Shown here: in pieces, positions 1-9,399 of the stretch
How positions within the stretch are numbered: position 1 is the first letter of the stretch
Layout of the letters: each line of letters opens with the position of its first letter
Assembly: GCA_002887195.1 (NCBI GenBank)
Contig: PJAB01000803.1
Span: 1 to 20,511, forward strand
Direction: 5' to 3'
Length of the DNA stretch: 20,511 nucleotides
Source: Chrysochromulina parva
Lineage: Eukaryota > Haptophyta > Prymnesiales > Chrysochromulinaceae
Notes under the pieces: model-generated
What the model was told of the DNA's origin: nothing
Databases searched by the model: none
The model's input: only the letters and a program-made list of their open reading frames with translations
Position numbers and translations under genes: made by a program

Positions 1-780
1 TGCGCGCAGCTGCTGCTCGCCGCCCACGCCGCCGTCGACCAGGCAGACCGCGACGGCGCTACGCCTCTACTCGCCGCCTGCATCAAAGGCCACGGCGACT
101 GCGTGCAGCTGCTGCTCGGCGCCCACGCCGCCGTCGACCAGGCAAACAGCGACCGCGAAACGCCTCTGTACGCGGCCTGCGACAAAGGCCACGGCGTCTG
201 CGCGCAGCTGCTTCTCTTTTCCCAGGCCGCCGTCGACGCAGCAGACAGCAACGGCCGCACGCCTCTGATCGCCGCCTGCGACAAAGGCCACGGCGACTGC
301 GCGCAGGTGCTGCTCGCCGCCCACGCCGCCGTCGACCAGGCAGACAGCGACGGCTGCACGCCTCTGTACGTCGCCTGCCTCCATGGTCACTGCGACATCG
401 TGCAGCTGCTGCTCGGCGCCCACGCCGCCCTCGACCAGGCAGAGAAGATTGGCTACACGCCTCTGTTCGCCGCTTGCGTCGAAGGCCACGACGGCTGCGC
501 GCAGCTGCTGCTCGCCGCCCGCGCTGCGGTCGACCAGGCGGAAGGCCACGGCATCACGTCTCTAAACGTCGCCTGCATCAAAGACCACGGCGACTGCGCG
601 CAGCTGCTGCTCGCCGCCCACGCCGCCATCGACCGAGCAGACAGCAACGGCATGACGCCTCTGATCTCCGCTTGTTTCGCGGGCTCGATCGACATAGTCA
701 AGCTGCTTGTACATGCGGGCGCACGGACCGACTTGCGATCCGTTTCGGGCACGGCCCTCGAACTCGCCGAGGCACGAGGG
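1..780 (+). repeat. 99-bp tandem repeat encoding ankyrin units
   Basis: Units of 99 bp start at about 43, 142, 241, 340, 439, 538 and 637. Each encodes a 33-residue ankyrin repeat around TPL-x-AAC-x-KGHGDCAQLLL-AAHAAVDQ. Copies are close at the DNA level, particularly in the tract encoding CAQLLLAAHAAVDQ, which suggests fairly recent unit duplication. The last unit and the half-unit after it are diverged, as capping repeats usually are. The array continues beyond the left edge. Confidence 0.9.
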
Positions 781-2886
781 CACACCGTCATTGCAAGATT
801 CCTGCGTAGCTTCCTGCGTCTCTACTCCAGCAGTCGCCGCGCACCTTCGGTCATCGCTGCGGTCGCTCCGATGTCGATTGCGGAGCGTGCGGCAGCCGAG
901 CGGGCAGCCGAGCTTGCCGCTGCGGCTCTGCTGGCAGAGGAGGAGGAGGCGGAAGGCGCGCCCAAGCAGCAGGCGCAGAAGAAGAAAGCGAGCAAGAAAG
1001 CCAAAGCCAAGCAGGCATGGGCGAAGGAGGCGAGAGCGCCGGTAGCGAGTGCGTTAGCGGCCGCGAGCGGCAGCGCCGATGCGGACGACGAGATGTTGGC
1101 GGCTGCTGACGACAAGGGCCTCCTGGGTCCCGCTCCTTCAGCCGCCGCCAACGAGGCGCTGTGTGTGGCTATGACAGCCGAGCAGTACGAGGGCCTGATC
1201 GGTGCGATCGAGGAGCACCACGCCCGCGCGAGTGAGGGTGTGATGGCGGAGGCGAGGGCGATGCGCGAGCGCTTACACAAGAAGCGCAAGCAGGAGAGCC
1301 AGAAGCTGCGTCGCAAGCACGCGGAGGAGATAGAGATGCTGGACAGCGTGTCAAAGCTGTCACTGCTCGAGGTCAAACAGTCGCCGCCTGCCGCAGGCTC
1401 AGCATCCGCAGAAGCGGCCTCAGCATCGGTGGCCCCAGAGGCGCCCTCAGCACCACCTGCGGCCGTCGCCCTCACGCTCGCCGAGCTTACGGCGGCGACG
1501 GACGGCTTTGGAGAGCAGAGGCTCATCGGCAGCGGCGGCTACGGCCGCGTCTTCACTGCGGATGCGCTGTCGTCGCTGCGACCCGAGGCGCTGCCGCTCT
1601 GGCTGCGCCACAAGCCCGTCGCCGTCAAGCGCGCCAAGTCGGGCGTGTACGATCTCGCCGACCTGCAGCGCGAGGTGAGTGTGCTGCAGCAGTGCAGCCA
1701 CCCGCACTTGCTGCCGCTGCTCGGCTACTACCTGGAGCACGAGGCGCCGCCGTGCCTCGTCTTCCCGCTGATGCGCGGCGGCAGCCTCGCCGATCGGCTG
1801 TGGCCGAAAGAGGCCGACCCTGAGTACCTGCGCCGCCTCGGCCTCGGTGCATCGCTGATCCCTCTGATGTGGCACCAGCGCCTGCGCATCCTACGCCAGG
1901 CGGCCGACGCGCTGCTCTATCTGCACACGCCGGTGCCTGGCGGCAAGGGTGCCGTCGTCCATCGCGACTTCAAGCCCGAGAACATCCTGCTCGACGATGA
2001 GCTCAACGCCTACCTCGCTGACACGGGCTTCGCCAAGATGGACGCCGGGCCCGAGGCGTCAAAGATGAAGAGCGCGTCCAATGCGCTCTACCTGACCCGC
2101 GGATATCTGGACCCGAGCGTTGTTGAGGGCGGCGCGTACTCAGCTACGACGGATGGCTGGGCGCTGGGCATCACGCTACTTGTGACGCTGACTGGTCGCT
2201 CCCCCCTGAGCATTATCACCAAGTGCGAGGAGGACTTTGATGAGGACTTTGTGGACATCGATGCGGCACAGCTTGCTGATGCCAGTGCTGGCTGGCCGGC
2301 ACTTGCGGTGGCGGCGTGCAAGGACGCTGTCCGGTCTGCTGCTTCCGGTCTGTGCCACAGCAGTGTGCGGAAGAGGCTCACGGTAGCCGCCGCGCTGGCG
2401 ATACTCACGAGCCTGGCTGATGAGGATGGGAGCAGTGGCACAGGCTGCGTCACGCTCGGCGGCTCGGCGCTCTCAAGCTCGGAGCACCCGGTGAGCACGG
2501 CGGCTGACTACGTGCCCACGCCGCTCTCGATGCAGGTGCGTGAGATGCGCAAGGGCTCAGATGCGCACAAGGGCATCAAGGACAATGTGCTGCTCGCGTT
2601 CAGCAGCGTGATGTGTCGACTAGACGCCATCTATGCAGCAAGGGCGGCGAAGGCGCCAGAGGGCTTTGAGGAGCGCATCAAGTATTGGCATCGCGAGTGC
2701 GGCATGCGGACCGACCTGAAAGATCGCTTGCACACGTTCCGTATCTGGAGGAATGCAGCTAGCCACCTCGACGACGATCGGTGGCGCCGCGATGGCCCAC
2801 GGGACGAGGCGGAGGCGTTGCAGCTAGTGTCCGCAGTGAAGACAGCGATTGAGGCGCTCGAGGGCGCTTCACCACGTAAACGTTGA
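1..2886 (+). CDS. Ankyrin repeat - protein kinase - HEPN-like C-terminus, 5' partial
   Basis: The frame is open from the first base, so the start lies outside the window; 961 residues are visible. Residues 1-273 are ankyrin repeats (a partial one, seven full 33-residue units, one degenerate). Residues about 285-465 are charged, Ala/Lys/Glu-rich and probably partly coiled coil. Residues about 490-810 are a kinase domain most like plant receptor-like/Pelle/IRAK kinases: glycine loop GSGGYG from residue 510, VAVK lysine 543, catalytic HRDFKPEN with Asp656, and GYLDP in the activation segment. The DFG motif reads DTG (674-676); its metal-binding Asp is kept, so activity is plausible. Residues about 840-961 are a helical module containing RNAASH (917-922), which fits the R-x4-H signature of HEPN domains. 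No signal peptide or membrane segment is visible. Likely role, by inference: an intracellular sensor or signalling kinase. The ankyrin and kinase calls are firm; the HEPN assignment rests on one motif and its helical context. Confidence 0.88.
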   Translation, partial: CAQLLLAAHAAVDQADRDGATPLLAACIKGHGDCVQLLLGAHAAVDQANSDRETPLYAACDKGHGVCAQLLLFSQAAVDAADSNGRTPLIAACDKGHGDCAQVLLAAHAAVDQADSDGCTPLYVACLHGHCDIVQLLLGAHAALDQAEKIGYTPLFAACVEGHDGCAQLLLAARAAVDQAEGHGITSLNVACIKDHGDCAQLLLAAHAAIDRADSNGMTPLISACFAGSIDIVKLLVHAGARTDLRSVSGTALELAEARGHTVIARFLRSFLRLYSSSRRAPSVIAAVAPMSIAERAAAERAAELAAAALLAEEEEAEGAPKQQAQKKKASKKAKAKQAWAKEARAPVASALAAASGSADADDEMLAAADDKGLLGPAPSAAANEALCVAMTAEQYEGLIGAIEEHHARASEGVMAEARAMRERLHKKRKQESQKLRRKHAEEIEMLDSVSKLSLLEVKQSPPAAGSASAEAASASVAPEAPSAPPAAVALTLAELTAATDGFGEQRLIGSGGYGRVFTADALSSLRPEALPLWLRHKPVAVKRAKSGVYDLADLQREVSVLQQCSHPHLLPLLGYYLEHEAPPCLVFPLMRGGSLADRLWPKEADPEYLRRLGLGASLIPLMWHQRLRILRQAADALLYLHTPVPGGKGAVVHRDFKPENILLDDELNAYLADTGFAKMDAGPEASKMKSASNALYLTRGYLDPSVVEGGAYSATTDGWALGITLLVTLTGRSPLSIITKCEEDFDEDFVDIDAAQLADASAGWPALAVAACKDAVRSAASGLCHSSVRKRLTVAAALAILTSLADEDGSSGTGCVTLGGSALSSSEHPVSTAADYVPTPLSMQVREMRKGSDAHKGIKDNVLLAFSSVMCRLDAIYAARAAKAPEGFEERIKYWHRECGMRTDLKDRLHTFRIWRNAASHLDDDRWRRDGPRDEAEALQLVSAVKTAIEALEGASPRKR

Positions 2887-3511
2887 GTATGCAGTATCAC
2901 CGCGGAAGCCTCCGCGACCATGATTCCGCGATCATGATTCATGTACCAACAGGGCCCGCCAGATAATACTTGCATACTTCATATATTGTACTGCCAGTAG
3001 GTCGTGGTGCCAATGTAGATAGCGCGGACATAGAGCAGAGCGGAGTGTACCCGGTAGCGTGAACACCTTTACTGTTTACAGATACAGTGCAGCGCGGGTG
3101 TAGTACTTGAAAACTTGATCTTGAACTTGAACTTGAACTTGATTATCGTATGCCGAGCGTATTGGTCAAATTTGGTATTGGTGACCGCCGTTCTGCGGGA
3201 GGCGGGTAGCGTCAGAGCACAGAGGTGGACGGCGGCGATCGCTGCGAGGCTTAAAGGGTAAATAGGCGCTCAATCGTAGGCTCTGTTAGCCCCGCTTGGC
3301 CATATTAAATAAATTTCTTCTGTAGGAACGACGGTACGTAACCGCCGAGCCTATACGGACGAGCGCCCCGTGAAAACCCATAGGCTCTCACACGTGAAAG
3401 GCCAATTTGCGTCCGTTGTGTTTCACTGGGTCTCTTTCTCGTGTCTGGAGCACGAAACATCCACGACGACGCCTGAGCTCAAGGAGGAGCTGGGACTGCC
3501 TTTCCCTGGCC
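2887..3511. other. Intergenic region between the kinase gene and the plastid ribosomal gene
   Basis: No convincing coding frame is visible in these 625 bases and the GC content drops sharply. The stretch should hold the kinase 3'UTR and the promoter and leader of the downstream gene. It contains a TTGAAC hexanucleotide array (listed separately) and an AT-rich TATTAAATAAAT at 3303-3314, about 200 bases before the downstream ATG, which could be a TATA-like element. ORFs here start at non-ATG codons and look random. Confidence 0.6.
3105..3142. repeat. TTGAAC hexanucleotide array
   Basis: Three exact TTGAAC units at 3121-3138 follow two imperfect ones (TTGAAA, TTGATC). The same hexamer recurs, in both orientations, at 14321-14391 in another intergenic stretch. 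Confidence 0.8.
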
Positions 3512-4115
3512 ATGCGCTCCGTTCTAGTCCTGCTGGCCGTCCAGTCCGTGGCGAGCCTCGTGCTCTCGCCCGTGCAGCAATTTGCACCGCCCGCCTGCAC
3601 ACGTACGACCGCCGTCTCCAGTACGCGCCAGCCCTCGCCTGGCTCTCTCTCTCTGGCATTGACCCCTGCGAGGCGTGCGGAAGCTTTGTTGGCTGTTGCC
3701 TTCCGCTATTGCTCTGCCTGGACTGCTTGGACTGCCTGGGCCTGGCATTGTGCCCGCGCCTGTGGCCCGCTGCTGATGTCTCTCGCGTCCACGTCTGTTC
3801 GCAGTGGCGCACCATGTCGAGTTGAAGGCGACGCGTAAGCACAACAAAAACCGGCCGAAGAAGAGCCGCCCATCAGACATCTACCGCACGCCGCCATCGT
3901 ACCCGACGCTGCCCGATATTCCGTGGATGACGAAAATCGATACCGTCGAGGTGATGGTTGCGCCCAGTGACACCGCGGACACGCTGAAAACCAAGGTGGT
4001 GGCGGCTGGTGCGAAGGCGCCCACGGTGTTTATGTACCAGGGCAAGGCGGTGAGCGGCACGCTGGCCGACTGCGGGCTGGCGGCGGCGACCACGATCAAG
4101 GTCAAGAAGGCTTGA
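3512..4115 (+). CDS. Plastid ribosomal protein PSRP6/cL38-type with ubiquitin-like C-terminal domain (two exons)
   Basis: Exon 1 starts at the ATG at 3512 with a hydrophobic signal peptide (MRSVLVLLAVQSVASLVL) and a Ser/Thr/Arg-rich segment, the two-part leader expected for import into a complex plastid. Exon 2 starts at 3805 after a TTCGCAG acceptor and reads AHHVELKATRKHNK. The segment from RPKKSRPSDI (3852-3881) to YPTLPDIP matches what I recall of the plastid-specific 50S protein PSRP6 (RPKK-x2-P-x-DI-x-R-x-P-x2-Y-x2-LP). The last 60 residues, with APSDT, LKTKV, YQGK, TLADCGL and TTIKV in order, follow the ubiquitin fold pattern (EPSDT, VKAKI, FAGK, TLSDYNI, STLHL). The chain ends KVKKA with no diglycine, so it is not a conjugatable modifier. 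The donor is uncertain: C|GTGCGG after 3674 keeps the frame (157 residues), but C|GTACG near 3602 also would. The plastid ribosome role is from the family. Confidence 0.72.
3675..3804 (+). other. Predicted phase-1 intron of the PSRP6-like gene (donor uncertain)
   Basis: The acceptor after the pyrimidine-rich tract ending TTCGCAG at 3804 is well supported, because the conserved ribosomal protein sequence starts just after it. The donor GTGCGG at 3675 is one of several in-frame choices. The joined codon would be CTG (Leu). Reading straight through would put a W/C-rich, non-protein-like stretch in the plus frame and then a stop at 3836. Confidence 0.5.
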
Positions 4116-4588
4116 TCGCGTATGCCATCTCTGCGCCTGTGAATGCTCTGCCTATGCGAGTGAGACGCTCGCGCGATGTACACGTCCAGTACAGTCGGCT
4201 ACTTTTGTGGCCGTTTTAATATCGGGTCACCTCTAGACAGTCCAGATGCGCGCCGCGTGCCGCGTGCCGAGAGCGGCCGCCCCCGGGGCCATGTGGTGTG
4301 TTTGTGCCACGTCAGTGCCACGAGTTCGTGGGGGAAGGGCAAAATGGACGCGCCACCACAGAATTTCAAATATAAGAGGCTACAGCTGCATCTCGCGCTG
4401 TCAAGACGCGCTCTGAGCGGCTCGACCAAAGGCACCGGCCACCGCGGGCCGGCGGAGTGGGTGCGCCACAGGCACAGCCATCCACGCGGCGAGGAGCTGG
4501 TGGACACTGGATCCCGAAATTCCGCGATGAAGCATCTAAGCATGAACCTCGGGGATCTCTGGGGACCAACTGGAGAACATCGACAGTA
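4116..4588. other. Convergent intergenic region, PSRP6-like / CNOT9
   Basis: The two flanking genes converge here, so both 3'UTRs must lie in these 473 bases. ORFs reading through it run antisense into CNOT9 and look like chance. A near-palindrome CCACGAGTTCGTGG (4318-4331) and a TATAAG (4371-4376) resemble promoter elements but no coding region follows on the plus strand. Confidence 0.5.
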
Positions 4589-5473
4589 TCATCCTTGCAC
4601 GTGCTGCACAGACTCGGTGATGTTAAAGAGCAGCTGCGTGTGCCAGCGCTTGGTCGTCACGTCGTCCTTGAGGCACGCGCTGAAGGTCGCGTCGCGCAGC
4701 GCGTCGGGCAGGCACTGCCGCAGCGCCTCGCGCGCACGTGCATTATCGGACAGGCGCAGGAAGCAGCGAACGATGTGCTTGAGCAGGCGTCCTGAGGGCT
4801 GCTCGACAAGGGCGCCCACGAGGTTGGCGAGCACGGTGCTCACGGCGTAGAAGCGTTCGGCGGTGGCGCAAATGTACGCGAGGCCCGTCTCGTCGAGTAG
4901 GATCTTCTGCACGATGAACGTGGCCACCGTCTTCGACAACTCAGAGCCTGTCTCCATGATGCGCAGGCAGAGCGGGATGATCTCGGTGGAGAGCAGAAAG
5001 TTGATGACGTCGGCATCGTCCACCTTGACGAGCGCGCCGATGACGCCGAGCGAGGTCAGCCGCAGGTACTCAAATGGCCGCGTCTTCGACACCGTGTTCA
5101 GGAACGGGTACAGGAACAGAGGGATGTGCGCGTTGAGGAAGAGTGTGCGCGTGTCCGGGTGGGAGGCCACGCACTGCAGCAGCGCGAGCGCGTTGCACAC
5201 GCGGTTGGAGGCCTGCGCGGTGAGCGCAGGCGGCGACAGCAGCGGATAGATGGCCACGATCTCCTGCAGCAGCGCAGAGACCGTGCCAAATGAGTGCCAC
5301 AGAATGGGCGCCAGGTCAGGGAACGTCTCGCGCCGCTTGGAGAGCTCGAGCAGCGCCGTCTCGCGCTGGTCTGGATTTGTGAGCTCGAGCACGAGGACAA
5401 AGATCTTGTCCGTCTCCTCGGCATTGAGCGGCGTCATCGAGCTCTCGCCGGGCAGACCAGGGTACCCTGCCAT
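4589..5473 (-). CDS. CNOT9: CNOT9 / CAF40 / Rcd1, CCR4-NOT complex subunit
   Basis: A single uninterrupted exon of 294 residues with ATG at 5473 and TGA at 4589-4591; the human protein is about the same length (299). The armadillo-like body is strongly conserved. Landmarks are [23 protein letters not shown] near the N-terminus, the [26 protein letters not shown] stretch in the middle, and [17 protein letters not shown] followed by [10 protein letters not shown] near the C-terminus. In other eukaryotes this subunit binds the NOT1 scaffold and supplies tryptophan-binding pockets for RNA-binding partners, helping recruit CCR4-NOT for mRNA deadenylation in the cytoplasm. The short C-terminal tail after TTKRW is diverged and lacks the Pro-rich end of the animal protein. 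It is divergent from RIC1, with about 200 bases between the two starts. The call is secure. Confidence 0.97.
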   Translation of the reverse strand: MAGYPGLPGESSMTPLNAEETDKIFVLVLELTNPDQRETALLELSKRRETFPDLAPILWHSFGTVSALLQEIVAIYPLLSPPALTAQASNRVCNALALLQCVASHPDTRTLFLNAHIPLFLYPFLNTVSKTRPFEYLRLTSLGVIGALVKVDDADVINFLLSTEIIPLCLRIMETGSELSKTVATFIVQKILLDETGLAYICATAERFYAVSTVLANLVGALVEQPSGRLLKHIVRCFLRLSDNARAREALRQCLPDALRDATFSACLKDDVTTKRWHTQLLFNITESVQHVQG

Positions 5474-5674
5474 CGCTGTTCACGTCAAGACGTATGAAAA
5501 GCGGACAGCTGCTGATCATATTATAAAATCGGCAGAGGGATGATTTTCATCCCACATACTGTATGGTTCTGTTTCCGCATTCTTACACGAGTACGCCTTC
5601 TCCGACCGAAGCTCGCGCCGCCGCGGAGCAATCATGCGGAGCGGAGCGAACCGCCCTTTGGTTGTTCTCGTCAC
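5474..5674. promoter_or_regulatory. Divergent promoter region of CNOT9 (-) and RIC1 (+)
   Basis: Two genes start back to back here. An AT-rich island at 5516-5529 contains TATAAAA on the plus strand (5522-5528), about 150 bases before the RIC1 ATG, and TATAATATG on the minus strand, about 45 bases before the CNOT9 ATG. It could serve either or both. Placement is by inspection only. Confidence 0.45.
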
Positions 5675-8449
5675 ATGTCGATCGTCGGTCTGTGGGCCCA
5701 AGAGCGCGTCGAGGCACTCGGGGACTCGGACGCGCCCGAGCCGCTGCTGCAGCTGATCGCACGACCAGGCCGCATCGCCTGCCTCTCGGCGCGCTCCATT
5801 TGCATCTGGCGCACGTTCCCGAGGTCGCTGCTCGCTCGCTGCCAGCCTGGGACTTCGTCGCAAGATCCCGCCGATGACGCACACTACCGAATGGCTTGGC
5901 ATCCAGACGGCACCCGCCTCGCTGCCATAAGCCGGGGCACTCGCATTTATCTCTATGCGGTGGCTTCGCCAGAGCTACGCCGAAGAGAGCTGCAACAGTC
6001 ACACGGGTCACCCATGCCCCTCCGACCGTCGGTGCAGCAGAGCCTCGCCGCGCATTGCGCGGGCTCGCTGACGTGCGTGTCAGCAGATGCTACCGCCGTA
6101 CTGATTGGCATGGGCGGCCCCAATCTGGGCAAAGGCAACCCCGGCTGCGGCTCCAGCGGCTCCATCCCCGCCAGCTGGGCCCTCGTCAGTTGGTCAGGCG
6201 AGCTGCTCCGTGTGCTGCGGTGCGCGGGCCCGGCGGCGCCTCTTGTTGCAATGACGCCAGCGCTCGCGCTCGGAACGCCATCGGCCCCGCCGTCGCCGCC
6301 GCCCGTCGCCGCACCTGCAGCGCCACCCGCCATCGCACCGCCACCCACGCCATCGGCGCTCACGACAGCGCTCCTCTCCCCGGCGTGCAGCAGCAGCACG
6401 CCGATGGCCACACGAGCTCAGTACGGCGCCTCGCAGCCCGCTCAGTACGGCGCCTCGTCCGCCTTTCGACCAGGACGACCTGTGCGGTCTGGGGCGGCCG
6501 CGCCACCGTCGTCGGCCGCGCCGATCACCGAGCCCAGCACGCCACTTGTTCAGCGAAGCGCCGTGCCGATCACCGAGCCCAGCACGCCACTTGTTCAGCG
6601 AAGCGCCGTGACGGCGGCGTGCGCGGCGGCTGTGGACGTCCACGAACCACGCCGTGGTGAGCACTTGCATGCGGCGGCTGTGGACGTCCACGAACCACGC
6701 CGTGGTGAGCACTTGCATGCGGCGGCTGTGGACGTCCACGAACCACGCGACGCGTGCAGTGGCGGTGCTCCCACCACTGCCAGTGACGCGTGCAGAGGAG
6801 GCGCCCCCACCGCACCCAGAGGCAGCGGCCTCGATGAGCGCATGAAGGCGAAGATGGCGCAGCTGCTCTCACGCACGAGGGATAGCGACCTGACGCAGAG
6901 CGAGCTTCGTCAAAAGTACGGCGGTGGCGCGATCCCAAATGTCGTCACACCGCGCCTGCCAGGCTCGCCAGTAGCCAATCGCGCGGCCGCCCCGCAGCCG
7001 CGCCACAACCCGACGATCAGCTGTCACCAAGCCCCTGAGAGCAGCAACGACACCAGCACCACCACCAGCAGCACCACCACCGCCACCACCAGCAGCACCG
7101 GCACCAGCACCGGCACCAGCACCAGCACCAGCACCAGCACCAGCACCAGCACCGGCACCGGCAGCAGCCGCAGCAGTACGAGCCGAGATGCCGCCCTGCC
7201 ACCGATGAGCGCCATCATCGACGTCTGCGTGGCGCCAGGAGGTCTAGTGGCGATGGTGCTCGGTGCCGAGGAGCCACGCGCCCAGCACGGCGCGGGTGGC
7301 AGTTGCAGCGCCGGCGCGGGCGCGAGCGGCGGCCGTATGTTGACGACGAGTGGCTGTGCCGTGGTCGCATGGGCGCTCGGCACGACGCGTGATCGCCACG
7401 GCCTCGCCGCCCTGCTCGACACGGCGCTCGACGAGCGCCCGGTCGCCACGGCGTGCCTCGAGCCTCGAGGCGCCTGCTGCATCGCCGCGCACAGCCGGGT
7501 GCACCCACACCACACCACACCACACCACACCACGACGTTGGCAGGCGCGCCGTCGGCCTCGGCAGCAGCCTCGGCGAAAGCTTCGGCGGCACGCCGACCC
7601 CAATCGGCGAACGGGATGGCGCTCGGCGCTATGACCGTGGCTGTGGGACTTGAGGACGGCAGCGTAGCAATCTTCCACGTGCACTCAAATGCGGAGCCGG
7701 GTTCGGAGAGCCCCGCCACTTCTCCACAGCTGGTGGCGACTCGGGCCTGCACGCTCTCCCTTGGGCCTTGGGGGTACGATTTACAAGCCACGGGCGGCGT
7801 GAGCTGCCTCGCCTTTAGCCGGGATGCCGATGCGCTGGCGGTGGGGTACGCGGCGCGCGGCGTCGTGCTCTTCGACGCCTGCGGCACTCTCACCGGGTTG
7901 TGGCCAGTGGGTGCTGCTGGGCTCTCCCTCTCTGGTGGGCTGCTCAAGGGCGGAGCGACGAGCTTGGCTTGGAGTGACGCCGACGCAGAGCTGCTCGCTT
8001 GCCCCGCCGTGCCGACGCCGTCGGCGGCGGGCGCCGTGTCGGGCGCCGGCCTTGTGTGCAGCTTGGGGGTGGCGCGGCAGGCGGGCGCGCCCGGGAACGC
8101 GCGCAACGTCTGCCAGGGCACCTCTGACGAGCCCTCGGCCATCGCCCTTCTCGGTGCGGACCACGTGCGCTTCGTGCGCTGTGTGGCCGCGGCGAGCGGC
8201 TGGCGGGTGCTCGCAGTGCCTCGTACGTACCTCGAGCGCGCGTGGCCGTTACGAACGGCCGCCGTGCGTGGCGCGAGCGTCGCCGTAGCTGGCGCGCGCG
8301 GCGTCGCCGTGTGCCGCAGCGTCAGCACGGACGAATTGCGATGGCGATTCCTGGGGGTGTCCGGCACACAGTACCGCCCCTTCCGTGCGTATGCGCTCCA
8401 TTGGATCTCAGAGGAATGCCTGTGCGTCCTTGGCCACCCGCTCGCGCCA

Positions 8450-8484
<35 letters not shown>

Positions 8485-9353
8485 CGGCGGCGACGACGAC
8501 GGCGGCGGCGGCGGCGGCGACGACGACGTCACGCCGGACGTGACAGCGGCACCGCCGCTCTCGATGTGGTTGCTGCGGCATGACTTACGCGAGGTGTTGC
8601 TGCAGGTGACCTTGGACGTGCCACGCAAGGCCCTGTGGGGATGTGCCGCAGTGCTGCGCTCGGCTGAGGTGATCGGGGCCGCCGCGGCAGGCGCGATGGG
8701 CGCAGGGGGCGCGGTATCCACCTGTGGGGACATCCGCACAGGGCCTCTCCCCACAGGCAGCACTAGACCGTGGGAGGGCGGCAGTTGGTACGGGCTTGCC
8801 CCTCGCACGACCCTAGTGCTCGGACTCACCAGCAGCAGCAGCGGGGGCGAAGGCGAAGGCGAAGGCGGAGCCGATGAGCGCTGTCGTGGGCATTTCCTCC
8901 AGCTGGTCCATATTGATGTGGACGGCTCCAAAAGCGCCGTCTCGGTCACCCTAGGCACCTCCGTCCGCCTGCCATCGAGCCTTGCGTTACCGGTAGGGCT
9001 GAGCGCCGTCTCGGGCACCGCCCCGTCGATGCGCGAGCCTGCAAGCGTCCGACTCGGCGGACCCAGTGCCGGCGAGGCGGCTGGTCACGACGTCCCTCCC
9101 CCTCCACCCGAAGCTGTGGAAGCGGCGATACTGCTACTCGATGGTTCAGTCGTCGTGTGCTGCCTGTCAGCGCCCGTGGTGCCCACGACAGCGCTCACGC
9201 CGTGCCGTACCACCCATGTGTGCACTGCTGTGCCTGCGGGCAGCTGCCAGCGTCTGTGGCACGCCCCGGGCAAGCTGTGGACGCTCTCGACCCGAGGCAT
9301 GCAGCTGTGGGAAGCCCGAAGCGCTGTTATGGGCACTCTGGGCGCCGTCGTGG

Positions 9354-9399
<46 letters not shown>

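Noticed and set aside
67..549. 160-residue minus-strand ORF with regular repeats
   Set aside because: Its repeats are the mirror of the 99-bp ankyrin units on the plus strand.
822..1526. 234-residue minus-strand Ser/Ala-rich ORF
   Set aside because: It lies opposite the coding linker between ankyrin and kinase domains, and its low-complexity composition follows from that sequence.
5540..5674. Upstream in-frame ATG extending RIC1 by 45 residues
   Set aside because: The extra residues do not resemble RIC1 N-termini, while the ATG at 5675 opens directly into the conserved start; the stretch overlaps the divergent promoter.
7499..7544. Possible 46-nt intron around the CCACA repeat in RIC1
   Set aside because: GT and AG are present, but removing 46 bases would break the frame that continues into clear RIC1 sequence.
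7024..9018. 664-residue minus-strand ORF opposite RIC1
   Set aside because: It is the complement of the GC-rich RIC1 exon. It consists of Ser/Pro/Arg/Ala runs and repeat shadows with no domain, while the plus strand holds clear RIC1 sequence.
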